The notes under the pieces are model-generated. The model ran no database searches and had not been told where the DNA came from. It worked only from the letters and a program-made list of their open reading frames with translations. Below, piece by piece: positions 22,663 to 34,175 of a stretch of 64,000 nt of DNA. Position numbers and translations under genes: made by a program. The DNA comes from Cryptomeria japonica (lineage: Eukaryota; Streptophyta; Pinopsida; Cupressales; Cupressaceae), in NCBI RefSeq assembly GCF_030272615.1, contig NC_081411.1, forward strand, positions 183,418,977-183,482,976, in the 5' to 3' direction. Numbering within the stretch: position 1 is the stretch's first letter; each line of letters begins with the position of its first letter.

Positions 22663-24097
22663 TGTAGTCACATAAATCTGTCTATTTTAATTAAATGAAT
22701 ATTTCGTATTTATTTGATTAAAAATACACTAGTCATCAGTTAATTAAATTAATATTTAATTAATTCATCTCCAAACATTCTTCTATTAATTAAATAAATT
22801 ATTCAATTTATTTTAATTAATTCATTAAATCAAATTTCAATCAATTAAATAAATAAAATCAATTTATTTAATTAAATCCCCCTTTTCCTCTTTTAAATAA
22901 ATTAAATAAAACATTTATTTAATTCATTATCCCCCCCCACTTGCATTTTCCTACAAATGCAACTTGCACACATTTGGAAATAAATGAATTTTTATTTTAA
23001 ATAAAATCCTATTTTCCCTCACCCACCAAATCCACTTGCAAAATCTAATCCCCTTCTAGATTCTTCTAACCCCTTCCTAATTAACTTAATCCATCCCTTA
23101 ATTATTGTCACATTCCTAAGCAAAATGGAGTCACTTCTCAAATGGCCCAAAGTCTTGGATAACCATTGAAGGTTTTCAACCTTCAACCACCAAAAACCCC
23201 AAAGTCTTTGAAAACCATTAAAGGCTTCCAACTTTCAACCACTTAATCCCCAAAGTCTCCAATAACCATTAATGGTTAACTCAAACCCTCCCACATGGTT
23301 AAAACATTTGTTTTGACTCAACCTCTACCCAACCCAAGGGTCTCATCAGGTCATTAATGCTTTGACCATGATTATCTCTTAATCATTTGCACAAAGGTTT
23401 ATCCTTGGATTAACTCCTAATCCAGTGGGTAATCCTAACTTAGGCTTGACCCTTAGCCTTTAGATAACCATGAGGTCTTCTCAGGCCTTTAATGCCTCCA
23501 ACCTCTTCTCTCAACCCAATCCTGTGTTGACACTTGTCACCATTTTATTGGTGCAAATTGTGCACATGGATCCCCAACTTTCAAGCTTGACCCTTGATTA
23601 AACCTTTCAATCCTGGCCATCCATTGCTCCATTTTTCCTATAAATAGAGCCCATTCCTTCATAATCCAGATCCTGAAAACTTGTATGCATTTAGACTATA
23701 GCCATTTTAGAGAGCATTTAGCATAGCATTAACTAAATCTTGTCTTTTTGGTTAAAATACATCATTTTAGCATTAAAATAGCTTTTTATTTCATGTTTAG
23801 AGCTATTCTACAATCTCAATCCTCCATAAGCATCCATAGTGCAAAAAGCTGCTGAGAGCTACACTATTTTGGAACTTGGAGAGGAGAGGAACAAGGGAGA
23901 AAGGAGCTAATATCATGTTAAGAGATAGTTGGAGATATCTCATTGTCTTACTTCTTTAGTTAGATTCATTAGCATGTTTTTAGTGTCTCCTTTGGAATGC
24001 CTTCATGTTTTAGTTTTTGATTGATTAACTCTAACATCTTGTGTGTTTTGTGTTGTTTGATCTTGAACTAACAATCGTGCCATTTAGGAGGGCATCA
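22663..24097 (+). repeat. Tat element 3' LTR (1435 bp)
   Basis: It begins TGTAGTCACA and ends GGGCATCA, followed by TTAGT. Compared by eye with 7570-9020 there are about nine substitutions plus the absent 16 bp duplication, or roughly 0.6 percent divergence. Confidence 0.97.
23639..23646 (+). promoter_or_regulatory. TATA box of the Tat 3' LTR
   Basis: TATAAATA at the position equivalent to 8572-8579. It could start outward transcription into the flanking copia LTR. Confidence 0.7.
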
Positions 24098-24102
24098 TTA
24101 GT

Positions 24103-24524
24103 ATTGTATTGTTAACAGTCATTGTAATCACTGAGTTGGTTCTCGATGTAGGGGTTGGTGCTCCTTGGGTTGGTGCCCTAAATCAGGGGCTGGTGCTCCT
24201 TGGGTTGGTGCCCTAAAATCAGAGGTTGGTGCTCCTTGGGTTGGTGCCCTAAACTTTGTATTCATTTTTATTGTGAAGCTGGATTGGAGCAATAGACTCC
24301 AGCAACATTTCTCACCGAGGTTTTTCCCATATTGGGTTTTTCTCGCATATCCGGTCTTGTGTGATGTATCCTTGTCTATACTTGCATAATGTTATCTTCC
24401 CTTATCTCAGTGGTATGTCTTCTTGGTCTTTGATATGTTAACTGGTATTCATATTTAGGATTAAAAGGGTTAAGATTGGAAACCACTTATTCACCCCCCT
24501 CTCAGTGGCATCTTGTGTTCTACA
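24103..24524 (+). repeat. Solo copia LTR, 3' part
   Basis: Sequence resumes after the TTAGT duplication and contains the LTR 3' landmarks GCAATAGACTCCA, CTCACCGAGGTTTTTCCC and TTCACCCCCCTCTCAGTGG. It ends ...GTTCTACA at 24524, followed by CAAGT (24525-24529), the duplicate of 5374-5378. Together with 5379-7569 this is one LTR. Confidence 0.92.
24151..24253. repeat. About 35 bp tandem repeat, three copies
   Basis: The unit GGTTGGTGCTCCTTGGG + TTGGTGCCCTAAA is repeated at about 24151, 24186 and 24222, inside the solo LTR. A single related TTGGTGCCCTAAACATATTG is at 3849 in the other copia LTR. Confidence 0.85.
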
Positions 24525-24529
24525 CAAGT

Positions 24530-27500
24530 GTAATGCTCAAACGACCACCTATGGACTAAGAAATTAGCAGGACACTAGTGCGGCACATGGACGTCTCTAC
24601 AGCGCACTAGAGTCCCATGGTCAATTGGTCGACATGGTCGATAAAAGACAAGTTTCAAGCTGACAGGGGATCCATGTGGACAAAAGGACAAATATGACGA
24701 TGCATGATCTCCATTGACTTGGAGCGAACATGCTTATATGACATGGAATTGCATGGTATGCAATTTATGACATTACAATTAGAAAGAGATGAATGATGGG
24801 ATTATGGAGGATGATTAGGATAAGAATCAATACCTTGATTGGATTACAAAAATATATGAGGATTAGGTTCCTAAATGGAAGATTTATGGATGGATTAGGG
24901 ATGGTTTAGGAATGATTACGATTGGAAGAATGATTATGATGATTAGGAGATGATAAGTGGGATGATTAGGAATGCAGTGATTAAGATGGAGAGGAATGAT
25001 TAGGAGGAGGTTGATAGATGAAAGATTTGACTTAAAGATGATGTGGAAAGCTTGATTTGGAGGACAATTAGACTTAAACAAATATTTGTTGATTTTTTAA
25101 ATGCTTTGATTTTTATGAGGTTGTTTTGATTTATTTTGGACTTTTGAGTTTTATGAGTTTTTTGGATTTTTAGATAAATTAAATGATTTTTTTTTAATTT
25201 TTTAGTTTTATATTTTTTGGTTTAATATGAAAACACACAAAGAAATGATGCAAAAGAGAAAAATCCTATGGCTTTATTTGGATGATGTGTCCCCTTTTGG
25301 TTTTAAATGGGGAGGGTGATCTAAACATTCAAACACATAAGACACACCAACAAGCCTACATAAGTGGGATAATCAATTATTGTATGCATAAGGCACCACA
25401 AAGAATGATGGCTAAAAATCTTAACTAGGCTTCACAAGCTCAACTAGGGGATGTCCTCTATATATGCAAGGTACATGACACCCAAATCCGTGGATGAAAG
25501 AGAATAATGCCAAACACCTAGGAGGAAATGGTTACACAATCCCCACCTTCACTTCCTAGAGGTATAAAGTTCTTTGGGGCTTAGCCAAGATTGACAAGAT
25601 TCTACTTTCAAGAATGGTGTCTTTAGATTCACCCCTGGCTCTTTATACTCCACTGAAACACGAGAGTTGGGGTCATCCCTTGAGATGATGAAATCCCCAA
25701 GCAAGCCTCCTAAAAAAAGAAACAAGACCACTTATTTATGGTGCACTCAATTTCGCCACTAGGACACGAGAGGAGAGCATATGTAAGTGGTTCTTGAGTT
25801 TAGAGTACACTTGTTCATTTTAGATCCAAATCCAAATGTGAGGGGTTCATTTTAAGCTCAAATTTAAAAATATGAGGAAAACACGTTAGTAGATTTTATA
25901 AAGCAAAAATTAATTGCAAAAATGGATTCCTTATGAATTTCTTATAAATCTCAAAAAAAATATTTGTTGAAAAATGATTTTATATGACCAAGATATGTGC
26001 ATTTGAAGTTTCAAAGGAAAAGTTGACTTTGAATGCATCCACTTGATTTCTAAAGACAAATTTGAAAAAGTGGTTTAATGCATGGTAAAGAGGGTGAAGT
26101 CGGCTTCCCAAAGCATTTTGAAAATTGAAAATATGACCTGTGAGCAAAAAGTTACACCCAATTTAATAAAATAGCTAGTTTTTTAAAAAATCACATAAAA
26201 GAAAGAACCTAAGTTAAGCCCTTGAGTACTGGCACTTGATCACTCATGTGACCAAAGGCTGGTGCTAGATGCTGCATAATTAGCAGATCCAAACAAAAAT
26301 TAAGAAGAGAAAAGAAAATATTTTTATTTTTGAAAATATAATTAAAAGCTTTTTACTTTTCCTTAGCAATTAATCTTATAGACTTTAGAAAAAGCACATT
26401 AAAGTTTATACATCCAATTCTTTTGTGTTTCAAATTGGTTCTCCAAAACAAAAAAGACAAAAACTGCGACTGTTTATATGTATGCTTTCATTTAAAACAT
26501 AGCATGGTGAATAGTGGTTTATGATGTATACATCACGTGGGTGCGCACCATTATATTTTAACACTGCAAGCAAAATGCATAGATACAATCTAAAAATAAA
26601 GTATACACAATACGCCACAAAATGCTAGATACATAGAATTTAAAATGACTTTTGTTTTATTTCTTTACTTAGTCATTTTTTTATATCAAGTAAAAAAAAT
26701 TGGCTTTTGTTTTTAGCCTCGTGGCTATATATACAGTCCCCAGACTGTATACACAACCCCTGGGCTTGAAACCCTCCCAGACAGTGTTAAGATGTCATGT
26801 GGGTGTGCACACATCTCGCAGGCATATATATATATATATAAAAAAATAAAATTGCAATACACACAAACAACAAAAAATCCCATATACAAAAGGTATAAGC
26901 AAATAATAGATCAAATACAAATTCAAATGAGATATATATAGAAAATGATGTATTCACTGTCAAATGAAAATATTATGCCTGCAATAATAAAAATTGTGTA
27001 TATATTTTTTGTTTTGTTTTAAATTTGAGAGTATACTCATTGTATATATTAGAAAACCTACAAAATTTGATTGTAACTAAAATATAGGAAATTATATATC
27101 AAAAATCCTCTCTTGGTCACACCGGACACAACCGTGAGGTTATTTTTATGTTTCGGGGCTACTTGTAAAAATCAACCTCCAAGACCCCTTTAGAAAAGCC
27201 TCTTTAACCTAGAAGATTAAATTCACAAAAACTCAAAAACACATATGTTAGTAGTATCAATTCACGGTGGGTTCACCAAAATGAATGGATGCAAATGTAA
27301 TAAACGGAATATGCACATAAACTTGGCCTATTCAAATAAACACATGCAAACCTCAAAATGATAAGTATTTTGATATGTTGATGATTGGTTGGAGATGTGA
27401 TTGCACATTGATCCAGCAGCATGACTATGTGATAATGATGATTGAGTGATGAAATAGACAGTATGATGATAGCATATGAAGAGATGATTAAAATGAGAGA

Positions 27501-27590
27501 AGAGGCCTCAATTTATAGATTTTTCATGCCAAGATTAAAAGATAAATGGATGGTTGGGATTAAATGGGAATGTGATCCAAGATTTGGAGG
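24530..27590. other. Unassigned AT-rich sequence
   Basis: This is the right-hand continuation of the 4103-5373 flank. Purine-biased GATTAGGAT runs occur at 24780-25080. No motif-bearing ORF, tRNA or rRNA was recognised. A small inverted pair (CCCCAGACTGTATACACAACCCCTGG region) is at 26737-26765. Confidence 0.5.
26824..26840. repeat. (AT)n microsatellite
   Basis: A short run of AT dinucleotides followed by an A run. A similar short AT run is at 28514-28529. Confidence 0.85.
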
Positions 27591-27596
27591 CTTAGC

Positions 27597-27763
27597 CTTG
27601 TGACAAGTGTCACAAGAAGCAATGAAGCGCAAGGGTAAGTGTGCTCACACATGGGGAAGGTCATGAAAGGGACATGTCTATGACATGTGTAAGAGGTAAG
27701 TTGACTTGTAAAAGTCACATGTAAAGGAAGAGGTCTCATGAAAATGACATGTCTATGACATGT
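27597..27763. repeat. Cluster of short palindromes
   Basis: CTTGTGACA-AG-TGTCACAAG (27597-27616) has perfect 9 bp arms. ACATGTC-TAT-GACATGT has perfect 7 bp arms and occurs at 27672-27688 and again at 27747-27763, 75 bp apart and with similar flanks. Open frames here (repeated HRHV) reflect the repeat. Confidence 0.8.
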
Positions 27764-27849
27764 AAGAGGTAGGGAGGCTATGAGGTGACTTTTCATGCTC
27801 ACACATGTGAGAAAGAGGAGGGTAGGGACACTTGTCACTTGAAGACAAG

Positions 27850-28919
27850 TTTAAATCTTGATCCATGTAGATGGATTCAAGGGCTAGGATTGAGTGGGCA
27901 AAGATTGAGGATGAGGTGTAATAAAATATAAGGAAAATGGTAATGAGATTTAATCACGTAATTAAGTAGGTATTAATTAATTGATTTAGTTGGAGGATTT
28001 GTAGGATAAGGTTGGGCTTAATTTTTGGTTTTTATGATCAGATTAATAGAAATTAAACAAATTAACAATATGAACACTGGACACACCAAGATACACTGTG
28101 AAAACCCTCCTACTTGAGGGAGAAAAACCCAACAATAATGTCTCTTATATATTGAATCAATTCAGTTACAATATGACCCAATGATGAAGTCAAATACAAT
28201 GTCAATCTACTCTGCAATAAGCATGATCTCTGACTGCTGTAAGAAGTTGAATGTACAAGGCAATTGATTAGGACTTCTCCTCAAATAACTCTGCAATGTA
28301 ATCACTGATCAATCTTCCCATGATATGCGTTCGATCTGCACTTCAGGTAATATGCGATCTTCTTCTTCTCACATGTGTATGATCTGCTTTGCCTTCGATC
28401 TACTCTGCTAATGAATTCGCACTACTCCGCTAATACTCAGTCCACACATGAATATTTTACTTTCTTCTTGAATTCGTTGATTTGATTGTTCGAAGAATGA
28501 ATTCACACCTTGAATATATATATATATATGGAGGAGGCACCTAATCACCAAGGGTCGACCCTCAAACATTGTGTCTCTACATAAGTCGGCCCTCTCAAAC
28601 TTAATTATATTTTTATACTAATCTTGCTCTTTAAATGACTAAGGCCGATAGGTCAATTAGGCATTTTGCTAGGTCAGCCTTAGAAGGAATCTGACCTAGC
28701 TACAAACATCAACATAATTAAATAAATCTAAATTGATTTAATCAATGGTGAGGGATAAAGATGAAGGTTAAACTTAATTTACTAAATGTAAATTTATTTA
28801 ATTAAGGGTGAGGGGTAAAGATAAAGGACCAATCAAATAAATAATTATTATTTATTTGATTAACTAGAATGGGATAAGGTCAAGTGTGGTCAGGTATGGA
28901 TAAATTTGTGTGTCTACAC
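27850..28919. other. Noncoding segment downstream of a minus-strand pseudogene
   Basis: No gene is recognised. Read on the minus strand it has a TATA-rich run (28514-28529), a GGGTTTTTCTCCCTCAAG..GAGGGTTTTCAC block (28095-28127) like plant LTR R/U5 regions, and low-GC sequence. It may be the promoter and 3' part of an LTR, but its ends were not found. Confidence 0.35.
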
Positions 28920-30600
28920 TTAACTCAGACTTTTTCCTTGAAGGTTCCGCAGTGTCCTCCTTTGATCTTGTCTTGAAAGGCTTCAATCTAATCCCTTTCT
29001 TTTGTAACCAAATGCTGGTATTGGCAAGAATACACTAAAATATTTCCCTGGTGGAGGTTGATTCCATTTGAGACAATTGGATCTTTAGAAGAGGGGTCTC
29101 AACAATCTTATTTTGCACATATTTACGATCAACAACATCATCTTCATCCTCCATTGTGTCAAGAATATCTGCCAGATCAAGATTCTCAATCTACTTAAAT
29201 GTGAGTCAATTGTAGTCTTATCTCCTCACATCTTCATTTGTTCTGCATTCAGCCCAGATATCCTCAATCCTATGTACATGAGTATAGCTCTTTTCGAGTT
29301 CGTCCTTCATGCCATGATAGCCAAAATCTTCTATCATCTTGAACCTTTTTATAGTGACACATTGCATCTCATTCTCCATTTTCTTGGCTTTATATGATGT
29401 AGACATTGAGTAACAACCAATTGAGAGAGAGAATTTGAAGTTGACTTTACGTGCCTCAGATTGTTGACCATGAACAATTATGATTTGCTGACTCAACTCC
29501 ATGATGATAATCTTGTCACTAGGGAACCTTGGCAATATAAAGGGGTCTCCTTCATAACAACCAATCTTGATGTATGAAAATGTGGGAAATTGAAGGAAAA
29601 TACACCCATATTTGTTCACAGTGTTCCATACATCTTTTGACACTCTTCTCTTCTCCAAGCCTTGATCAAGTGAGCACACGAGTGCATCGAATAAAGCATC
29701 GTTGAATCTTTTGAAGTGATCCAAGCTCTACTTGAAGGTCAACTAAGGGTAATATTTATGAACATGGACAACATTTATGTCTCCCTCTGAAGTGAGACTT
29801 GGGAAGTGTCTCATGGATGTTGCAACATATATCATATAATGTCATGTGACACTTTAATTTAGTGGTCACCTGGGATAGTTGTTCACAGATTGAGTCATTG
29901 ATCAACACTCCCCAATAGATCATATCCCCACCCTTTCCGATTATTTAAATGAACTGATACATCTATTCCTAGAAGACATTTGAAATAGGCAAACCTTTGA
30001 CCTTGCTTAGGAGAGTTATCATGTCTCCTATCTCTTCTTTGAAGTCGCTCCTATAGAAGAACTTAGCCCACCTAGTGATTGTTGGTCTAGATGCCTTCAG
30101 TAAGTTAGTGCAAGTATGCTCTTCTTACATTTGTCTATATTCTTATCACAATACTCTTAAGATGACTCAAAGGAATTGTCTACATATTCCTCAACATCTG
30201 AACACCTTAAGATCTTGTCAAAGAATTCAACAGTTAGCCTGATGATCACTTTCCCACTTGAATCTTTCACACTCCCTTTTTCTTTGTCAACATGAGTTGT
30301 CTATGCCAGAATAAACTTCGGATCATGAGCTACAACTGGGAATGATGCAACTAGGTGGAGGCCACTGTTAACAAGTGCGAGCATGTTGAATCTTTGTGGT
30401 TGTCTCTCATCAGTTCCAAGAACTCATACATGTCCACATGCCCAATTTTGGCATCTTTGATGTCTTTAACATTCAAAGAAACCTAGCTCTCTGGAAACAT
30501 GTTCAAATATTTTTGGTATTTGAACTTCATACTTTTTCCTAGAGATGGCTTTGAAATTTGGAGCTGTAAAAACCGTCTAACAAAATCTTCCCAGTTAGAA
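28920..30600 (-). pseudogene. Decayed relative of the LTR-borne unknown gene
   Basis: I do not recognise the family. The clearest open part is 29218-29724 (168 codons), with FPTFSYIKIGCYEGDPF, then FPSDKIIIMEL. The gene at 57041-58887 has the matching YPKFTYLRI..GPPYKL..YPTN and VVLLEVARQL. Upstream (30120-29850, minus) broken frames give GDMITLL..KG.P, MYQFI and DMIYWGVLINDSICEQL, matching GDMIVLLNRIIGNPQ, MYYFINEI and DWAHMISDSLDTQL of the other copy. Downstream (29215-28930) a charged tail reads DILDTMEDEDDVVDRK, then KKSELSVDT. Several stops and shifts interrupt it. Homology to the 57 kb copy is seen directly; function is unknown. Confidence 0.65.
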
Positions 30601-30614
30601 AAAATCATTGTTTG

Positions 30615-31420
30615 ATTAAACTTGTAAATTGGGTTTCAAAACCCGATTTACATCAAAGTAGGGCTAAACTTGTTAATCGGGTTTCAAAACTTGATTTGCT
30701 TGTATGGAAAAACAATAAAATGGTGTAAATTGTGTTTCAAAGACCCAATTCGCACTTGAGGAGTTTTAACATGCCAATTGGATTTTAAACTAGATTTACA
30801 TGTGGGCAAAAACTTGTAAATCAACAAAATATGCTCATTGGGTTTTAAAACCTGGTGACCAACTTGGGCCAGCCTAAATATAAAAACGTGTTCATTGGGT
30901 TTTCAAACGAGATGAACAAATTTAATGTCTTGGTGTTAATCAAGTTTCAAAACCCAGTGAACAACTTGGGTGAAACTTGTTGTCTTCACATGTTGGTTAG
31001 GGTTTGAAACTTGACTGACACTTTATTCATGTTGATTGAGTTTCAACACTTGAGATTGGGTATTTCACAAAGTTTCAGTAGTGAAACTTTTTGTTGGATA
31101 GGATTTTAAACCCCAACCAACAATCATGAAATAAAAACTTGTACTTGGTGGGATCTATACTCCAGCCAACACGAGTTTCATGTTGGTCGAAATGTAAATC
31201 TTGCCAACACAAGGGCTTCGATATAGGCAACAACCTTTTGTGTTGGGCAGGGTTTACACCCGGACCAACACATAATACATGTTAGTTGGGGTGCAAACCC
31301 CACCCAACACAATGGCTTCAATATAGTTTGAAAAAAAAAGAGATTCGAGCCTGCAAACTCGAACCATACCCTACATGAAATGAGTGTGGTTCGGGTTTAC
31401 AGGCTCGAGTCACATCCATT
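30615..31420. repeat. Array of about 16 imperfect hairpin units
   Basis: Units of about 28 nt lie every 40-60 bp. Each is an inverted repeat with a 2-4 nt centre. The best is GTAAATTGGGTTT-CA-AAACCCGATTTAC near 30624; others are GTTAATCGGGTTTCAAAACT near 30673, GTTGGGCAGGGTTTACACCC near 31235 and GTTAGTTGGGGTGCAAACCC near 31281. The last two (31348 and 31389) are near reverse complements of each other. It lies just upstream (minus sense) of the pseudogene at 28920-30600. Confidence 0.85.
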
Positions 31421-31906
31421 TAGATATAAATGTAAACACGTAGAAAAGGAAATAGAGAAAAGAGAAAAAAAAAAATACCTGCAAAAACAATTGTCACAAA
31501 TTCGCTCAAATCTGCAAGCATGAAGGTGATGGATGCATGAGAAGAGGCTTAAAAGGATATAATGAAAACAAAATGACCAAGAATGACATAAAAAATGTAT
31601 AAAAAGAGTTCAAACAAAAAACAAAAACCTAACTAGAAAATCATTAATGACCAATACATGTGGCATTAATACGTGCACTTCATGTTTCAAACTCTGAAGT
31701 GTAACCTTTTGCAAAACAACTTAAAGACTTGTTATTTCAGTTTTAAAACCTGAATTACAACAAAAGACCCAAAATGTGTAATTTCAAGTTTTTGACCCAA
31801 AATTACAAAAAATCAAGAAAAATACTAATTTCAAAAATGAAACATATATGTAAACAAGCGACTCTAAAGAAAACAAAGATGATTTTCAAGTAAACAACCA
31901 AAATGA
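31421..31906. other. AT-rich segment without recognised features
   Basis: Nothing beyond A-rich runs between the hairpin array and the copia gag remnant. Confidence 0.5.
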
Positions 31907-32929
31907 CTAATTGTGCATCAAATATTGCCTCAGAGGTTTCAGGCCATAAAATGGGCAAAAAATTGTGGGAGGGTTATCCATAATTCTTAACTTACTGAAA
32001 ATTGAGGATAACAATTCTATAAGACAAGTTCTACAAAATCTTGTTTTATGCCCATAGTTGTTGCATGTGTAGCATATGACATTATAATCTACCAATGAAA
32101 CAAAAGAATTGTAGTTCATTCTCAAAAACCCATAAGGACTTCTATATTTGTTCTGACCAAAATGTCTTGTACAAGCCCTATAATCATTTTCTCTATGACC
32201 AAAGTGATTGCATGAATAACAATAACCATAAAAGATACTTTGGAACCTCATCATATGTTCTTGTCTTGTTGGGAAGGACTTTTTGAACTTGTTCTTGTTA
32301 ACTTTTGGAGGATTATTGATCTTTTTTGGATTCTAATTCTTCTTCTTGCTACTTTCACTTTTGATAGGACTTTTTAGGGCTTCAACATACCTCTTTGGTT
32401 CTTTATTTGAATTCTTTGGTGCATTATTAGAGTCTTCATTATTGGCCATTTGATTGTGTTTATAACCAAGTCTTGTCTCATTGAAAGGTGACCACTTTTC
32501 ACATAATATATCATCTAAAATCTTGGTACTCTTATCAAACTTGAGGCTCTTGTTCAACTTGGAGGATGTCTTTTCTGGTTCTTTTCTCAAAGAAACAATC
32601 TTAGACTCTAACTTTTCATAATATTCATCATTTACTTTCAATTGGTTTCCTTGTCTCTTCTTAAATCCTTTCCCCTTCTTCAATTTGAAATTTGACATTA
32701 ACGATCACCTTTTTGAATCTTTGAAAGCTTCACACTAACTCCACATTAGATTCATTGTCCTCTTGAAGTTGTTGCTCATGGTTTTTATTTGTTTTGATAA
32801 GTTCCTTGATCTCTCTATAGGCATGAAATGGAGTTTTTCCTCAAGATACACTTCCCCTTCATCTTCAATATGCACTTCCTTTAAATATTTTTCTCCCACA
32901 TCCATTTCTTCTTTTAAAAAATTAAACAT
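31907..32929 (-). pseudogene. Copia gag remnant with two zinc knuckles
   Basis: Three minus-strand open pieces (32735-32929, 32333-32698 and 31907-32254) in N to C order give a lysine-rich linker followed by two CCHC knuckles. The first (CYSCNHFGHREND) has lost its last cysteine, with Tyr in its place. The second (CYTCNNYGHKTRFC) is intact C-X2-C-X4-H-X4-C. A pair of knuckles separated by about 35 residues after a YG-containing lead-in is typical of Gag in plant SIRE-type copia elements. The protein would bind element RNA. Stops between the pieces make it a pseudogene. A primer-site-like sequence upstream at 33252-33260 fits the same element. Confidence 0.78.
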
Positions 32930-33251
32930 TTTTCTATGAAAAACTTATCATGATGATCTCCACATGCTTGAGAAATGTATCATAAAAATGGTTTTCATGA
33001 CCCTCTCTACTTCAATCTTTCTATAATAAAGAGTCTACAACCACCTTTTGCTCACAAACATGCACTTACATTTGAACATGATGAGCACACAATTATATTG
33101 AGAGGGAAAGGGGGTGAATCAATATAATACAACTTTTACCTTGGAGAACATGATGAGCTCATCCATATGCCTTTGACATCAATGTAAATATTGCAACAAT
33201 CCCTCTTATGCCTTTGACATCAATGGCAATCAATTCCAACGTAACAATGTA

Positions 33252-33260
33252 GCTCTGATA
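33252..33260 (-). other. Possible remnant of copia primer-binding site
   Basis: GCTCTGATA is the reverse complement of TATCAGAGC, nine bases of the usual TGGTATCAGAGC (initiator tRNA-Met) site. It lies about 320 bp upstream of the gag remnant in the minus sense. The last three bases are changed, so this is tentative. Confidence 0.35.
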
Positions 33261-33269
33261 TTCTCCAAT

Positions 33270-34082
33270 GTGATGAAATTTGTCACAAACTGTGTGACTT
33301 CTTAACACACTCCTTGCCATTAATGAGATCCCTTATGAGATTCAAGACCTATGTGTATTCAAAGATGTATTATTTGACATTAATTGCATCTTCCACTATT
33401 TTTTTCACCCAAATAAATTTCTTAATATTATTTACCCTTTACCTACTATAGTTAATGTGTTGATGCATTACTCTCAATGAGGACTCCTCGCAACATTAAA
33501 TGGAATGTTGTGGTAGTAACAAAATTGCACATGCCAACTTGCCATCATATTGTAATTTTGTATTGCATGCAATACTTTCCAATGAATATTGTATACCAAG
33601 ACTATTATGAGAAAAAAACTAGAACTACAATAGCCACAATATTTGATCCTCATATTTATAGCCTAATAGTAGAGGCCCCTACATCTCTATTTAAATCTAC
33701 AACATTACCATTAATAGTTGTCAATGCTTATGCCATAATCTATTTACTACTTTCTTCTTAGCATAAGGTGCAAACAAAGGTATTCACCTCATTCTAAACC
33801 TATTTTATTGCTTTGTACATGACTGCACTGTGACAATAGATCAATGCAAAATAATATTTGACATTATCTAGATTACCTAGCCATACATTAAACCAGCTTC
33901 ACATGTTTCCAAGCAGGGTCCCTAGAATTGCAACCACTTCTACATGTAAATAGCATCTTCTTTTCAAAAAAATGAAAAATAACCCTAACAAGATGAGAAA
34001 AAATAAAAAATCAAACACAACCTCAACAACAACAACAACAAATGTTTTAGAAAAACTAGATAAATTGAATACTAAGAAATAA
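33270..34082. other. AT-rich sequence, possibly an old copia LTR
   Basis: No gene is seen. By position, right of a minus-sense primer site, it may start as LTR (TGTGATGAAA near 33269), but the far end is not recognisable. Confidence 0.3.
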
Positions 34083-34175
34083 AGGGTTGTAGCTCAATTG
34101 GTTTAGCGTAATTGGTGTGGATGGTAGTATGTGATATAAAAATCCATTTGATGAAGTTCGACCTAGAAACTCTTT
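34083..34175 (+). mobile_element. Possible tRNA-derived SINE head
   Basis: GGGTTGTAGCTCAATTGGTT has a good RNA polymerase III A box (TAGCTCAATTGG, 34090-34101). A B-box-like AAGTTCGACCTA lies 64 bp later (34154-34165). No cloverleaf folds across the interval, so it is not a tRNA gene. The 3' end is not clear. Confidence 0.4.

Larger units (their letters stand above)
7570..24097 (+). mobile_element. Ty3/gypsy element, Tat lineage, with antisense PMD gene (16.5 kb)
   Basis: The order is 5' LTR 7570-9020, tRNA-Trp primer site 9023-9063, AGCGCTATTG array, gag, protease, G-patch-like segment, RT, RNase H, a second RNase H, integrase, a long AT-rich spacer, an antisense PMD ORF, an inverted copy of the repeat array, polypurine tract 22650-22662, and 3' LTR 22663-24097, flanked by TTAGT. 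The double RNase H, the DNG protease site, the CX2HX4HX4C knuckle and the absence of a chromodomain are hallmarks of the Tat group (Ogre, Grande, Retand). The LTRs differ by only about nine substitutions and one 16 bp duplication, so insertion is recent. All Pol domains are present but interrupted by stops, so this copy would need help in trans. Confidence 0.95.

Noticed and set aside
29094-29105. Minus-strand LTR start TGTTGAGACCCC
   Set aside because: The charged coding tail of the pseudogene reads straight through it.
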